A stretch of DNA of 64,000 nucleotides from NCBI RefSeq assembly GCF_004365355.1, contig NZ_SODP01000004.1, positions 1 to 64,000 on the forward strand. Reading direction: 5' to 3'. Source of the stretch: Kribbella pratensis (GTDB lineage: Bacteria; Actinomycetota; Actinomycetes; Propionibacteriales; Kribbellaceae). Below are positions 33,060 through 42,039 of the stretch, in pieces. The position numbers and the translations under genes are program-made. The notes under the pieces were generated by a model. The model ran no database searches, was not told the origin of the DNA, and was given only the letters and a program-made list of their open reading frames with translations. Every line of letters starts with the position of its first letter. Position 1 is the first letter of the stretch.

Positions 33060-33076
33060 CTGTGCACAACGCACAG
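33060..33076. promoter_or_regulatory. Palindrome CTGTGC-N5-GCACAG upstream of the hydroxylase operon
   Basis: A perfect 6-5-6 palindrome next to an AT-rich stretch (TTTTACAC, 33043-33050) in the 126-base gap upstream of the large-subunit start, which probably contains its promoter. The half-site GCACAG recurs three times upstream of the PucR gene, so PucR binding is a reasonable guess. Confidence 0.45.
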
Positions 33077-33088
33077 GCCGCGGTTCGG

Positions 33089-34312
33089 TCACGGGGAGGG
33101 CGGAAACAGTCTGAAGGCACGCAGGGCGAGTCCGAGCTCCAACTGGAAGCCGTCGTCGGTGAGGTTACGCCCGGTGATCTGGTGGATCCGGTGCAGCCGG
33201 TTGATCACCGTGTTCCGGTGACAGTGCGCGAGCTCGGCGGTACGGCGGACCGAGCCGGCCGCCGCTACCCAATTGTCCAAGGTGCGGAGCAGCAGTTCAC
33301 GTTCGGCCGCGGGCACCGTCATCAGCGGCACCAGCCAGGTCTGCACGAGTTGCTCGGCCAACTCCGGTGCGCTGAGCAACAACGCCTCAGGGAGCCGCTC
33401 GACCAGCGCCGCGACCTCGATCTGGCCGGCGGGCAGGGTCCGGCGGGCCATCATCGCCTGCCGATAGGCGACGTCGACCTCGGCCAGGCCGGAGACGATG
33501 CCGGACAAGCCGGCGGGCGCGTCCACGACCTCGCGCAGAATGCCGAGCACCTTGCCGGACGATTCTGTGCCCAGGGCAAGCAGGCCGACGACGGTCTGCG
33601 GCCGCACCTGCCAGGCGGAACAGACGCGGATACCGGCGAGGCGGCGCCCGAACGAGGTCGTCGTACAGTCGTCGTCGATCAGGTTGTCGATCGCGACCAC
33701 CAGGTAGGGACCGTCGACCGGAAGGTCGAGGACCGCCGCTGCCTCCTGGACGAACGCCCGATTCGCCCGGCCCTCCAGCAGACCCTCCCAGAGCGTCGAT
33801 CTGCGTTGCTCGTCGGCGCGGACGAGGTACCGCTCGGCGGCGTGGTACGCGGCCGCGACCTGCGACGACGTACGGTCGACGACCTCCCACACCTTGCCGG
33901 CGACGTCCAGCAGGACCTCGGACTCGGCCATTCCCTGGGCGCGCGCCTCGTCGATCAGCGCCTCCCAGACCAGCCGGCCACCGAGGCGGAAGGACTTGAG
34001 GACGTCGTCCAACGGCATCCGCTGCTCGGCCCGTCGTCGCCCGGTCGCGAGCGCGGCGTCGAAGTAGTGAACGCCCGGGTTGTCGCCCGCGGCAATCATC
34101 TGCACGACCCGGGCAACGTTGTCATGACACGAACGCCACAGATCCTGCCGCGGTACCGACCCCATCTCGAGGTACGCCGGATTCTGCTCGTGAATGGTCT
34201 CGACCAGCGCATCGGTCAACGCCGGCAGATGAAGCAGCACGCTCTCGGCGAGCGCCTCCACAGTCAGCGTCGCCACCGGCAGCACGACGTCCTGACCCGT
34301 AGTCCTACTCAT
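33089..34312 (-). CDS. PucR-family transcriptional regulator (407 aa)
   Basis: The C-terminal PucR helix-turn-helix is TLDNWVAAAGSVRRTAELAH followed by HRNTVINRLHRIHQITG (about 350-390). A GGDEF-like/PucR central domain and an N-terminal helical sensor precede it. PucR proteins often activate purine or aromatic nitrogen catabolism. Its position directly upstream of a molybdenum hydroxylase operon, on the same strand, suggests it controls that operon. ATG 34312 is used; GTG 34321 is also in frame. Repeats of GCACAG around its start suggest autoregulation. Confidence 0.87.
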   Translation of the reverse strand: MSRTTGQDVVLPVATLTVEALAESVLLHLPALTDALVETIHEQNPAYLEMGSVPRQDLWRSCHDNVARVVQMIAAGDNPGVHYFDAALATGRRRAEQRMPLDDVLKSFRLGGRLVWEALIDEARAQGMAESEVLLDVAGKVWEVVDRTSSQVAAAYHAAERYLVRADEQRRSTLWEGLLEGRANRAFVQEAAAVLDLPVDGPYLVVAIDNLIDDDCTTTSFGRRLAGIRVCSAWQVRPQTVVGLLALGTESSGKVLGILREVVDAPAGLSGIVSGLAEVDVAYRQAMMARRTLPAGQIEVAALVERLPEALLLSAPELAEQLVQTWLVPLMTVPAAERELLLRTLDNWVAAAGSVRRTAELAHCHRNTVINRLHRIHQITGRNLTDDGFQLELGLALRAFRLFPPSP

Positions 34313-34317
34313 AGTCG

Positions 34318-34351
34318 GCACAGCATTGCACAGAGTCGCCGTGCCGCACAG
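34318..34351. promoter_or_regulatory. Three GCACAG boxes upstream of the PucR gene
   Basis: GCACAG occurs at 34318-34323, 34328-34333 and 34346-34351, in the 38-base region between the polyprenyl synthase end and the PucR start. The same half-site forms the palindrome ahead of the hydroxylase operon. A PucR binding site is inferred from the recurrence only. Confidence 0.4.
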
Positions 34352-34359
34352 ACCTCAGA

Positions 34360-35382
34360 TCAGACGGAGCGGGTGGCTACCAGGTCGCAGAGGGTGTCGA
34401 GGGCTTCCCGGCCGGGGCCTTCGGGCAGGGTGCTGAGGAGCTTGCGGGCGTCGGCGGCGCGGCGGCGTACGTCGTCCTCGGCTTGCCGGAAGGACGGGTG
34501 GGAGCGGAGGAGGTCCAGCGTCTCGGACAACCGTGCGTCGTCGGAGAGGTCGGAGTCCAGCAGCTCCAGCAGACGGGCGTCCGTGGGATCGGTGGGATCT
34601 GCCTGGGCGCGGAAGATCAGCACCGGAAGCGTCGGCACGCCTTCGCGCAGATCCGTGCCAGGTGTCTTGCCGGACTGGTCGGACTCCGACGCGATGTCGA
34701 GCAGATCGTCGGCGAGCTGGAAGGCGACGCCGATCTCCTCACCGAACGCCCGTAGCGACTCCTGCACGTCCTCCGACGCGCCGGAGTACCGGGCGCCGAA
34801 CAGGACGGAGGTCGCGATCAGCGAACCGGTCTTGTCAGCGACCACCGACAGGTAGTGCTTCAACGGGTCCTGGCCTTCGCCGACCCCCATCGTCTCGCGG
34901 ATCTGGCCCTCGACCAGCCGGCCGAAGGTCCGGGCCTGGATCCGGACCGCTTCCGGCCCGAGGTCCGCGACCAGGTCCGACGCGCGCGCGAACAGCCAGT
35001 CCCCGGAAAGGATCGCGACCGAGTTGTCCCAGCGGGCGTTCGCAGTGGACGAGCCGCGCCGCAGCGCCGCCTCGTCCATCACGTCGTCGTGGTGCAGCGT
35101 CGCGACGTGCGTGAGCTCGACGACGACCGCCGCCTTCACCACCTCGTCCGACGCGACGTCAGCGCCGAACTCGGCCCCGAGCAGCACCAGCAGCGGGCGG
35201 AATCGCTTGCCGCCGGCAACCATCACGTGCTGCGCGGCCGCAGTGACGAACGGCGCCTCGGACTGGGTCGCATCGAGCAATGCCTGCTCGACCCGTTCCA
35301 GGCCGGCACGAACCCGGGACTCGAGGGCCGCGTCGGCGAACTCGAATCCCAGGCTCTCGGCCGGCAGCGGGGTCGGACTCAA
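34360..35382 (-). CDS. Polyprenyl diphosphate synthase (340 aa)
   Basis: Trans-prenyltransferase that builds the isoprenoid chain, most likely the menaquinone side chain (HepT/GrcC1 type). The first Asp-rich motif is HHDDVMD and the second QLADDLLD. GGKRFRPLL and SGDWLFARA also fit. The start is TTG 35382, overlapping the nuoN stop as TTGA, so it is translated in step with complex I. In Mycobacterium tuberculosis the homologue lies beside the menaquinone reductase and methyltransferase genes. Here the whole nuo operon sits between them. Confidence 0.9.
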   Translation of the reverse strand: MSPTPLPAESLGFEFADAALESRVRAGLERVEQALLDATQSEAPFVTAAAQHVMVAGGKRFRPLLVLLGAEFGADVASDEVVKAAVVVELTHVATLHHDDVMDEAALRRGSSTANARWDNSVAILSGDWLFARASDLVADLGPEAVRIQARTFGRLVEGQIRETMGVGEGQDPLKHYLSVVADKTGSLIATSVLFGARYSGASEDVQESLRAFGEEIGVAFQLADDLLDIASESDQSGKTPGTDLREGVPTLPVLIFRAQADPTDPTDARLLELLDSDLSDDARLSETLDLLRSHPSFRQAEDDVRRRAADARKLLSTLPEGPGREALDTLCDLVATRSV

Positions 35383-36968
35383 CGGATGAACTCACCAGCT
35401 CGGGCCGCCAGGTCGAGCACCGGTCCGGGAACCAGACCGAGCACCACCGTGGCAGCAAGACCCAGCGCGACCGCCGAGGTGGTCTGCCAACCGGGCAGCG
35501 CCACGTCCGGCGCGTCGGCCGGCAGGTCGGAGAAGAACATCAGCACGATCACGCGGACGTAGAAGAACGCCGCGACCAGGCTCGACAGTACGGCGACGAC
35601 GACCAGCGGCCACGCGCCACCCGTCCACGCCGCGCTGAAGACCGCCCACTTGCCGGTGAAGCCCGCGGTCAGCGGGATACCGGCGAACGACAGCAGGAAG
35701 AAGGCGAAGATGCCCGCCAGCAGCGGCGACTTCTTCCCCAGCCCCGCCCAGCGGGACAGGTGGGTCGCCTCACCGCCGGCGTCGCGCACCAGCGTGACGA
35801 CGGCGAACGCGCCGATGGTCGGGAAGCCGTACGCGACCAGGTAGAACAGCACCGCCTGGGTCGAGGTGATCCCGTTGTGTACGCCGCTGCCGACCTGCGC
35901 GAGGCCGACGAACGCGGTCAGCAGGAAGCCTGCGTGCGCGATCGACGAGTACGCGAGCATCCGCTTCACGTCGGTCTGCGTGATCGCGACGATCGAACCG
36001 ACCACCATGGTGAGGATCGCGACGATCCACATCATCGGCGCCCAGTCCCAGCGCGTCCCGCCGAGGGCGACGTAGAAGACCCGCATCAGACCGACGAACG
36101 CGGCGATCTTGGTGCAGGCCGCCATGAAGCCGGTGACCGGCGTCGGGGCGCCCTGGTACACGTCCGGCGTCCACGAGTGGAACGGCACGGCGCCGACCTT
36201 GAACAGCAGACCGACCCCCAGCAGGCCGGTGCCGGCCAGCAGGATCGTGTCGCCACCGGTCTGGGTCGACAGCGAGTCCGAGATCCCGCCGAGCGACATC
36301 GTGCCGGCGTATCCGTACAGCAGAGCGATGCCGAACAGCAGGAACGCCGACGAGAACGCACCGAGCAGGAAGTACTTCATCGCCGCTTCCTGCGAGATCA
36401 GCCGGCGACGACGCGCCAGGCCGCAGAGCAGGTACAGCGGCAGCGAGAAGACCTCGAGCGCGACGAACAGCACCAGCAGGTCGTTCGACGCGGCGAACAG
36501 CATCATGCCGCCGACCGCGAACAGGGTCAGCGGGAAGATCTCGGTGTGCTCGATCCGGGCCGCCGTACCCTCCCGCTCGGCCTCGGAGCCCGGTACGGCG
36601 GCCGCCTGGCCGGCGAACGCGGACAGGCCGCCGTCGATCGACCGCTCGGCGAACAGCAGCACGCTGATCAGCGTCAGCGCCAGCAGGATGAGCCAGGTGA
36701 ACAGCGCGGGGCCGTCGACCGAGATCGCACCCTGCGCCGCGATCAGTTCCTTGTTGTCGTTCATCAGGATGCCGGTCAGGACCCCGGACACGACCACGGC
36801 GACCACCGTGATCGCCAGCTGCACCAGGTGCCGCAAGGGCCGCGGCAGGAACGCCTCGACCAGGACGCCGACGCACGCCGCACCGAAGACGACGAGCAGC
36901 GGAGCCAGCTCGTTGTACTCGATCTTCGGCGCCGTGAAGTCCGCCAGCGGCAGCAACAACGCGCTCAC
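35379..36968 (-). CDS. nuoN: NADH-quinone oxidoreductase subunit N (529 aa)
   Basis: Antiporter-like proton-pumping subunit with about 14 helices. Helix 7 and 8 stretches such as FKVGAVPFHSWTPDVYQGAP and KIAAFVGLMRVF contain the conserved lysines and histidine. ALEVFSLPLYLLCGLAR is also typical. GTG 36968 overlaps the nuoM stop (GTGA). Last of the fourteen nuo genes, followed by the coupled polyprenyl synthase. Confidence 0.95.
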   Translation of the reverse strand: MSALLLPLADFTAPKIEYNELAPLLVVFGAACVGVLVEAFLPRPLRHLVQLAITVVAVVVSGVLTGILMNDNKELIAAQGAISVDGPALFTWLILLALTLISVLLFAERSIDGGLSAFAGQAAAVPGSEAEREGTAARIEHTEIFPLTLFAVGGMMLFAASNDLLVLFVALEVFSLPLYLLCGLARRRRLISQEAAMKYFLLGAFSSAFLLFGIALLYGYAGTMSLGGISDSLSTQTGGDTILLAGTGLLGVGLLFKVGAVPFHSWTPDVYQGAPTPVTGFMAACTKIAAFVGLMRVFYVALGGTRWDWAPMMWIVAILTMVVGSIVAITQTDVKRMLAYSSIAHAGFLLTAFVGLAQVGSGVHNGITSTQAVLFYLVAYGFPTIGAFAVVTLVRDAGGEATHLSRWAGLGKKSPLLAGIFAFFLLSFAGIPLTAGFTGKWAVFSAAWTGGAWPLVVVAVLSSLVAAFFYVRVIVLMFFSDLPADAPDVALPGWQTTSAVALGLAATVVLGLVPGPVLDLAARAGEFIR

Positions 36969-38488
36969 TTCTGTCCCTCCGTCGCGGGGATCTCCGGGGC
37001 CGGGTCGGTCACGCCCACATGCTGCATGGTCGCCTCGACCGCAGGCTTGATGATGTCGACGATCGGCTTCGGGTAGATACCCAGGCCGATGATCAGGATC
37101 ACGAGCGGCGCGATCGCGAGCAGCTCACGCGGGTTCAGGTCTTTCAGTTTCCCGATCCCGTCGCGGACCGGTCCGGTCATCGTGCGCTGGTACATCAGCA
37201 GGATGTACAGCGCGGCCAGCACGATACCGACCACCGCGATCACCGCGATCGCCCGGTGCCTGCTGAAGGTGCCGGCCAGCACCATGAACTCGGAGATGAA
37301 CGGCGACAGGCCGGGCAGCGCCAGGCTGGACAGGCCGGCGAACAGGAACGTTCCGGCCAGCACCGGCGCGACCTTCTCCACCCCGCCGTAGTCGGCGATC
37401 CGGGCGGACCCGCGTCTGTGCACGAGGTACCCGGCGACCAGGAAGAGTGCCGCGGTCGAGAGACCGTGGTTGAACATGTACAGCGTCGACCCGGTCAGGC
37501 CCTGGGACGTCAGCGCGAAGATACCCATCACGATGAAGCCGAAGTGCGAGATCGAGGTGTACGCGATCAGCCGCTTGATGTCGGTCTGGCCGATCGCCAG
37601 CAGCGCGCCGTACAGGACCGAGATCAGCGCCAGCACCAGGACGACCGGGGTGGCCCACTGGGACGCGTTCGGGAACAGGCCCAGGCAGTACCGGATCATC
37701 CCGAAGGTGCCGATTTTGTCCAGGATGCCGACCAGCAGGACCGACGTACCCGGCGTCGCCTCACCGGCCGCGTCCGGAAGCCAGGTGTGGAACGGCACCA
37801 TCGGCGCCTTCACCGCGAACGCGAACATGAAGCCGAGGAACAACCAGCGCTCGGTGTTCTGGCTCATGTCCAGCTTCATCATGTCGCTCAGCAGGTACGA
37901 CGGGGTGCCCTGCTTGGCCGAGACGACGTACAGACCGACGACCGACGCCAGCATCAGCAGACCGCCGAGCAGCGAGTACAGCAGGAACTTCACCGCGGCG
38001 TACGAGCGCTGCGGACCGCCGAAGCCGCCGATCAGGAAGTACATCGGGATCAGCGTGGCCTCGAACAGCACATAGAAGAGGAACACGTCGGTGGCGGCGA
38101 ACACGCCGATCGACAGTGCCTCCAGGCCCAGGATCCAGGCGAAGAACGACTTCTCCGACCAGCGGCCGTTCTGTGCGTCGTTCCAGGACGCGATGATCAC
38201 GACCGGCGACAGCAGCGCGGTCAGCACCAGCAGTACGACGCTGACACCGTCGAGGCCGAGCGCGTAGTGCGCGCCGAAGGCCTTGATCCAGGTGTACGTC
38301 TCGGCGTAGTCCTCGGCGCCGTTGCGGTGGTAGCCGATCGCGACGATCGCGGTCAGCACCAGCGTGACGAGCGAGAACCCGAGCGCGATCTGCTTGGCCA
38401 GCAGGCCTTTCGCCTTGGGCACCAGCATCGTCGCGATGGCCCCGACGAACGGCAGCAGGAGTAACAGGGTCAGCCAACCGATGTTCAC
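36965..38488 (-). CDS. nuoM: NADH-quinone oxidoreductase subunit M (507 aa)
   Basis: Antiporter-like membrane subunit with about 14 helices. Typical stretches are YALGLDGVSVVLLVLTALLSP, the helix-5 glutamate segment FYVLFEATLIPMYFLIG, and KAPMVPFHTWLPDAAGEATP with its conserved lysine. GTG 38488 overlaps the nuoL stop (GTGA), and its own end overlaps nuoN. It forms one of the three proton channels of the membrane arm. Confidence 0.95.
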   Translation of the reverse strand: MNIGWLTLLLLLPFVGAIATMLVPKAKGLLAKQIALGFSLVTLVLTAIVAIGYHRNGAEDYAETYTWIKAFGAHYALGLDGVSVVLLVLTALLSPVVIIASWNDAQNGRWSEKSFFAWILGLEALSIGVFAATDVFLFYVLFEATLIPMYFLIGGFGGPQRSYAAVKFLLYSLLGGLLMLASVVGLYVVSAKQGTPSYLLSDMMKLDMSQNTERWLFLGFMFAFAVKAPMVPFHTWLPDAAGEATPGTSVLLVGILDKIGTFGMIRYCLGLFPNASQWATPVVLVLALISVLYGALLAIGQTDIKRLIAYTSISHFGFIVMGIFALTSQGLTGSTLYMFNHGLSTAALFLVAGYLVHRRGSARIADYGGVEKVAPVLAGTFLFAGLSSLALPGLSPFISEFMVLAGTFSRHRAIAVIAVVGIVLAALYILLMYQRTMTGPVRDGIGKLKDLNPRELLAIAPLVILIIGLGIYPKPIVDIIKPAVEATMQHVGVTDPAPEIPATEGQK

Positions 38489-40353
38489 GACAACCTCACC
38501 GCGAGGAGGGCGACGACCACGAATGCGGCGCCGAAAACCATGCTGAGTGCGTACGAACGGACGAAGCCCGTCTGGACGCGGCGGAGCCGGCCGGACAGTC
38601 CGCCGAACAGTGCGGCCAGGCCGTTGACCAGGCCGTCGATGCCCCGGTTGTCGAACCAGACCAGGGTCCGGGTCAGGTACTGGCCCGGGCGCATGAACAG
38701 AGCCTCGTTCAGCGCGTCGCCGTACAGGTCACGCCGCGCGAACGTGGTGATCGGCGATCCGGCCGGCGCCTCGCGCGGGATGTCCCGGCGGTACATCAGC
38801 ACCGCGATCGCGATGCCGGCGGCAACGACCGCGAGCGTGATCACGGTCATCACCGTGGCGCTCAGCGGAGTGTGCTCCTCCTCGCGACCGACGATCGGGC
38901 CGAGCCAGCCGACGATCCAGTGGCCGGCGAAGTACAGCGTGCCGCCGGCGAGGGAGAGCGCGGCCAGGATGATCAGCGGCCACGTCATCACCTTGGGCGA
39001 CTCGTGCGGGTGCACGTCGTCGTCCCAGCGCTTCTGGCCGAAGAACGTCATCATCATCACCCGCGTCATGTAGAACGCGGTGATACCGGCGCCGAGCAGC
39101 GCGCACAGACCGATCACGACGTTGTGCCCGAACGCGGCCTCGATGATCTTGTCCTTGCTGAAGAAGCCGGCGAACGGCGGGACGCCGAGGATCGCGAGGT
39201 AACCGAAGCCGAACGTCACGAAGGTGATCTTCATCGCCGTCCGCAGGCCGCCGTAGTGGCGCATGTTCACGTCGTCGTTCATGCCGTGCATGACCGATCC
39301 AGCGCCGAGGAACATGTTGGCCTTGAAGAAGCCGTGCGTGAGCAGGTGGAAGATCGCGAACACGTACCCGACCGGGCCGAGGCCGGCGGCCAGCATCATG
39401 TAGCCGATCTGGCTCATCGTCGAACCGGCCAGCGCCTTCTTGATGTCGTCCTTGGCGCAACCGATGATCGCACCCGCGAGCGCCGTCACCGCACCGACGA
39501 TCACCACGGCGGTGGACGCCGCGTCGGACTGCTCGAAGATCGCGTGCGAGCGGACCACCAGGTAGACGCCCGCGGTGACCATGGTCGCCGCGTGGATCAG
39601 CGCCGACACCGGGGTCGGGCCTTCCATCGCGTCCAGCAGCCAGGACTGCAGCGGCACCTGCGCGGACTTACCGCAGGCGGCCAGCAGCAGCATCAGGCCG
39701 AGCAGCGTGGCCCAGGTCTTCGACAGGTGCTCGGCGCCGGCGTTCACGGTGGCGAAGGCGGACGAGCCGAACAGCGCCCACATGCTCATCACCGCGAGCG
39801 AGAGGCCGATGTCACCGACCCGGTTCACCACGAAGGCCTTCTTCGCGGCGACCGCTGCCGACGTCTTGTACTGCCAGAAGCCGATCAGCAGGTACGACGC
39901 CAGACCGACGCCCTCCCAGCCGACGAAGAGCAGCAGGTAGTCGGCCGCCAGCACCAGCAGCAGCATCGCGGCGATGAACAGGTTCAGGTACCCGAAGAAC
40001 CGCCGCCGGCGCTCGTCGTGCTCCATGTAGCCGATCGAGTAGATGTGGATCAGCGAACCCACACCGGTGATCAGCAGCACGAACAGGATCGACAGCGGGT
40101 CGATCAGCAGCGTGAAGTCGACCGTGATGTGGCCGACCGAGAACCACTCGAACAGCTGGACCGTTTCGGACCGCTCGCCGACGGCCCTGCCGCGCATCTG
40201 GAAGAACAGCACGACGCCGAAGGCGAAGGAGATCAGCGGCGCCAGGGTGCCCAGCAGGTGACCCCACGCGTTGGTGGCCTTGCCACCGAGCAGCAGGATC
40301 GCCGCGGACACCGCCGGTACCGCGATCAGCAGCCACGTCAGCTCATGACTCAT
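38485..40353 (-). CDS. nuoL: NADH-quinone oxidoreductase subunit L (622 aa)
   Basis: Largest antiporter-like subunit, with about 16 helices and the long lateral helix region at the C-terminus. Signature segments are FTLLIDPLSILFVLLITGVGSL, FVGWEGVGLASYLLIGFW, KSAQVPLQSWLLDAMEGPTPVSALIHAATMV in outline, and TMSQIGYMMLAAG. GAGGT lies 9 bases before ATG 40353, inside the nuoK end region. Only here, between K and L, is there a small gap (11 bases). Confidence 0.95.
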   Translation of the reverse strand: MSHELTWLLIAVPAVSAAILLLGGKATNAWGHLLGTLAPLISFAFGVVLFFQMRGRAVGERSETVQLFEWFSVGHITVDFTLLIDPLSILFVLLITGVGSLIHIYSIGYMEHDERRRRFFGYLNLFIAAMLLLVLAADYLLLFVGWEGVGLASYLLIGFWQYKTSAAVAAKKAFVVNRVGDIGLSLAVMSMWALFGSSAFATVNAGAEHLSKTWATLLGLMLLLAACGKSAQVPLQSWLLDAMEGPTPVSALIHAATMVTAGVYLVVRSHAIFEQSDAASTAVVIVGAVTALAGAIIGCAKDDIKKALAGSTMSQIGYMMLAAGLGPVGYVFAIFHLLTHGFFKANMFLGAGSVMHGMNDDVNMRHYGGLRTAMKITFVTFGFGYLAILGVPPFAGFFSKDKIIEAAFGHNVVIGLCALLGAGITAFYMTRVMMMTFFGQKRWDDDVHPHESPKVMTWPLIILAALSLAGGTLYFAGHWIVGWLGPIVGREEEHTPLSATVMTVITLAVVAAGIAIAVLMYRRDIPREAPAGSPITTFARRDLYGDALNEALFMRPGQYLTRTLVWFDNRGIDGLVNGLAALFGGLSGRLRRVQTGFVRSYALSMVFGAAFVVVALLAVRLS

Positions 40354-40364
40354 CGGTGCTTACC

Positions 40365-40664
40365 TCAGTACTTGAGCAGGTTGGCGTCGTCGACCGAGGC
40401 CGAGCGACGGGTGCGGAAGATGGCCATGATGATCGCCAGTCCGATCACGACCTCGGCCGCGGCCACCACCATCACGAAGAAGGCGGCGATCTGACCGTCG
40501 AGGTTGCCGTGCAGGCGGGCGAAGCTGACGAACGCGAGGTTGGTCGCGTTCAGCATCAGTTCGACGCACATGAAGACGACGATCGCGTTCCGGCGTACCA
40601 GCACGCCGAGCGCGCCGATACTGAACAGGATCGCCGCGAGCACGATGTACGGCTCGGTGCTCAT
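40365..40664 (-). CDS. nuoK: NADH-quinone oxidoreductase subunit K (99 aa)
   Basis: Three-helix subunit of exactly the usual length. The proton-path glutamates lie in FMCVELMLNATNLAFV and VVAAAEVVIGLAII. ATG 40664 overlaps the nuoJ stop (ATGA). It continues the E-channel into the antiporter subunits. Confidence 0.94.
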   Translation of the reverse strand: MSTEPYIVLAAILFSIGALGVLVRRNAIVVFMCVELMLNATNLAFVSFARLHGNLDGQIAAFFVMVVAAAEVVIGLAIIMAIFRTRRSASVDDANLLKY

Positions 40665-41494
40665 TTCTGGTCCTCCTGCCGGAAGGTCGTGTCGGTGCTC
40701 TCCGCCTCGGGCGGGTACAGCTCGCCCTGGTCGAGCTTGCGGACCTCGTCGATGTCCGCGCGCTCCTCGGTTTCGGGGAACACGGTGCCACGTGCCTGCA
40801 GCACGCGCGAAACCGAGGTCGGTGCGATCGACCCGTCCGGCAGCAGCGCCGGCGTGTCGACGGCGTTGTGCCGGGCCAGCACACCGGGGGTCGGCAGCGG
40901 ACCCGGGTGGATGCCCTGCTCGGCGTACTTGCGGATCCGCTCCTCGGCGTGGTCGCGCTGGGTGCGCTTCTTGGTCAGCCGCTCGCGGTGGGCCAGCATC
41001 ATCGCGCCCATCGCCGCGGTGATCAGCAGCGCGGAGGTGACCTCGAACGCCCAGACGTACTTGCCGAACAGCAGCGCGGCGATCGCCTTCGGGTTCCCGT
41101 CCGGCTGCGCGTCGGCCAGCCCGGTCGGGTGCCCGAACGTCGCGTTGCCGATCGCGGCGAGCAGCAGCACGCCGAACGCGATGAACGCGATCGAGGCCAG
41201 CAGCCGCTGGCCGCGGATCGTCTCCACCAGCGAGTCGGACGCGTCGACGCCGACCAGCATCAGCACGAACAGGAACAGCATCAGGATCGCGCCGGTGTAG
41301 ACGATGATCTGTACTGCGAACAGGAACGGCGCGTCCTGGGCGGCGTACTGCACCGCGAGGCAGACCATCACGGTCGCCAGCAGCAGCGCGGAGTGCACCG
41401 CCTTGCGGACCAGCACCATGCCGATCGCGGCCAGGATCATCACCGGAGCCAGCAGCCAGAACGCGACCTGCGGTCCGGTAACCAGGGTGATCAC
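40661..41494 (-). CDS. nuoJ: NADH-quinone oxidoreductase subunit J (277 aa)
   Basis: Five-helix subunit with the pi-bulge helix QIIVYTGAILMLFLFVLMLVG. It carries an unusually long hydrophilic C-terminal extension of about 110 residues (KKRTQRDHAEERIRKYAEQG onwards), seen in actinobacterial NuoJ and facing the cytoplasm by the positive-inside rule. GTG 41494 overlaps the nuoI stop (GTGA). Confidence 0.94.
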   Translation of the reverse strand: MITLVTGPQVAFWLLAPVMILAAIGMVLVRKAVHSALLLATVMVCLAVQYAAQDAPFLFAVQIIVYTGAILMLFLFVLMLVGVDASDSLVETIRGQRLLASIAFIAFGVLLLAAIGNATFGHPTGLADAQPDGNPKAIAALLFGKYVWAFEVTSALLITAAMGAMMLAHRERLTKKRTQRDHAEERIRKYAEQGIHPGPLPTPGVLARHNAVDTPALLPDGSIAPTSVSRVLQARGTVFPETEERADIDEVRKLDQGELYPPEAESTDTTFRQEDQK

Positions 41495-42039
41495 TTCGCG
41501 TCACTCCCCTCGGCCGGTACGGCGGCACCGGTCAGACCGAGGTAGTAGTCCTTCTCGGTCGCGCCGAGCTGCATCTCGTGCGGCGGCTCCTGCATCCCCG
41601 GGAGCAGCGGCGCCAGCAGGTCCTTCTTCTCGTAGATGAGGGACTCGCGGCTGGTGTCGGCCAGCTCGTACTCGTTGGTCATCGTGAGCGCCCGGGTCGG
41701 GCAGGCCTCGATGCACAGACCGCAGAGGATGCAGCGCAGGTAGTTGATCTGGTAGACGCGCCCGTACCGCTCACCCGGCGACATCCGGCCGCCCTCGGTG
41801 TTGTCGGCGCCCTCGACGTAGATCGCGTCCGCGGGGCAGGCCCAGGCGCACAGCTCACAGCCGATGCACTTCTCCAGCCCGTCCGGCCAGCGGTTCAGCT
41901 GGTGCCGGCCGTGGAAGCGCGGTGCGGTCGGCTTCTTCTCGAACGGGTACTGCTCGGTGAACACCTTCCGGAACATCGTCCGGAAGGTGACCCCGAACCC
42001 GGCTACCGGGTCCCAGAGGGACTCTTTGACACTAGCCAC
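41491..42039 (-). CDS. nuoI: NADH-quinone oxidoreductase subunit I (182 aa)
   Basis: Peripheral-arm ferredoxin subunit carrying clusters N6a and N6b. Two complete motifs are visible: CIGCELCAWACP and CILCGLCIEACP. GTG 42039 (VASVKESLWDP) is preceded by AAGGAAGG and overlaps the nuoH end by 8 bases. Longer upstream in-frame sequence reads as nuoH in another frame and is not part of this protein. Confidence 0.94.
   Translation of the reverse strand: MASVKESLWDPVAGFGVTFRTMFRKVFTEQYPFEKKPTAPRFHGRHQLNRWPDGLEKCIGCELCAWACPADAIYVEGADNTEGGRMSPGERYGRVYQINYLRCILCGLCIEACPTRALTMTNEYELADTSRESLIYEKKDLLAPLLPGMQEPPHEMQLGATEKDYYLGLTGAAVPAEGSDAK

Noticed and set aside
29945..34855. Very long plus-strand open frame (1636 codons) opposite the hydroxylase, PucR and prenyl synthase genes
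   Set aside because: Composition is Arg/Asp/Val-rich with no domain, and all strong family motifs are on the minus strand. It is a high-GC shadow frame.
37019..40494. Long plus-strand frames opposite nuoM and nuoL
   Set aside because: Low-complexity Arg/Gln/Asp-rich translations without motifs; the minus strand encodes complete complex I subunits.
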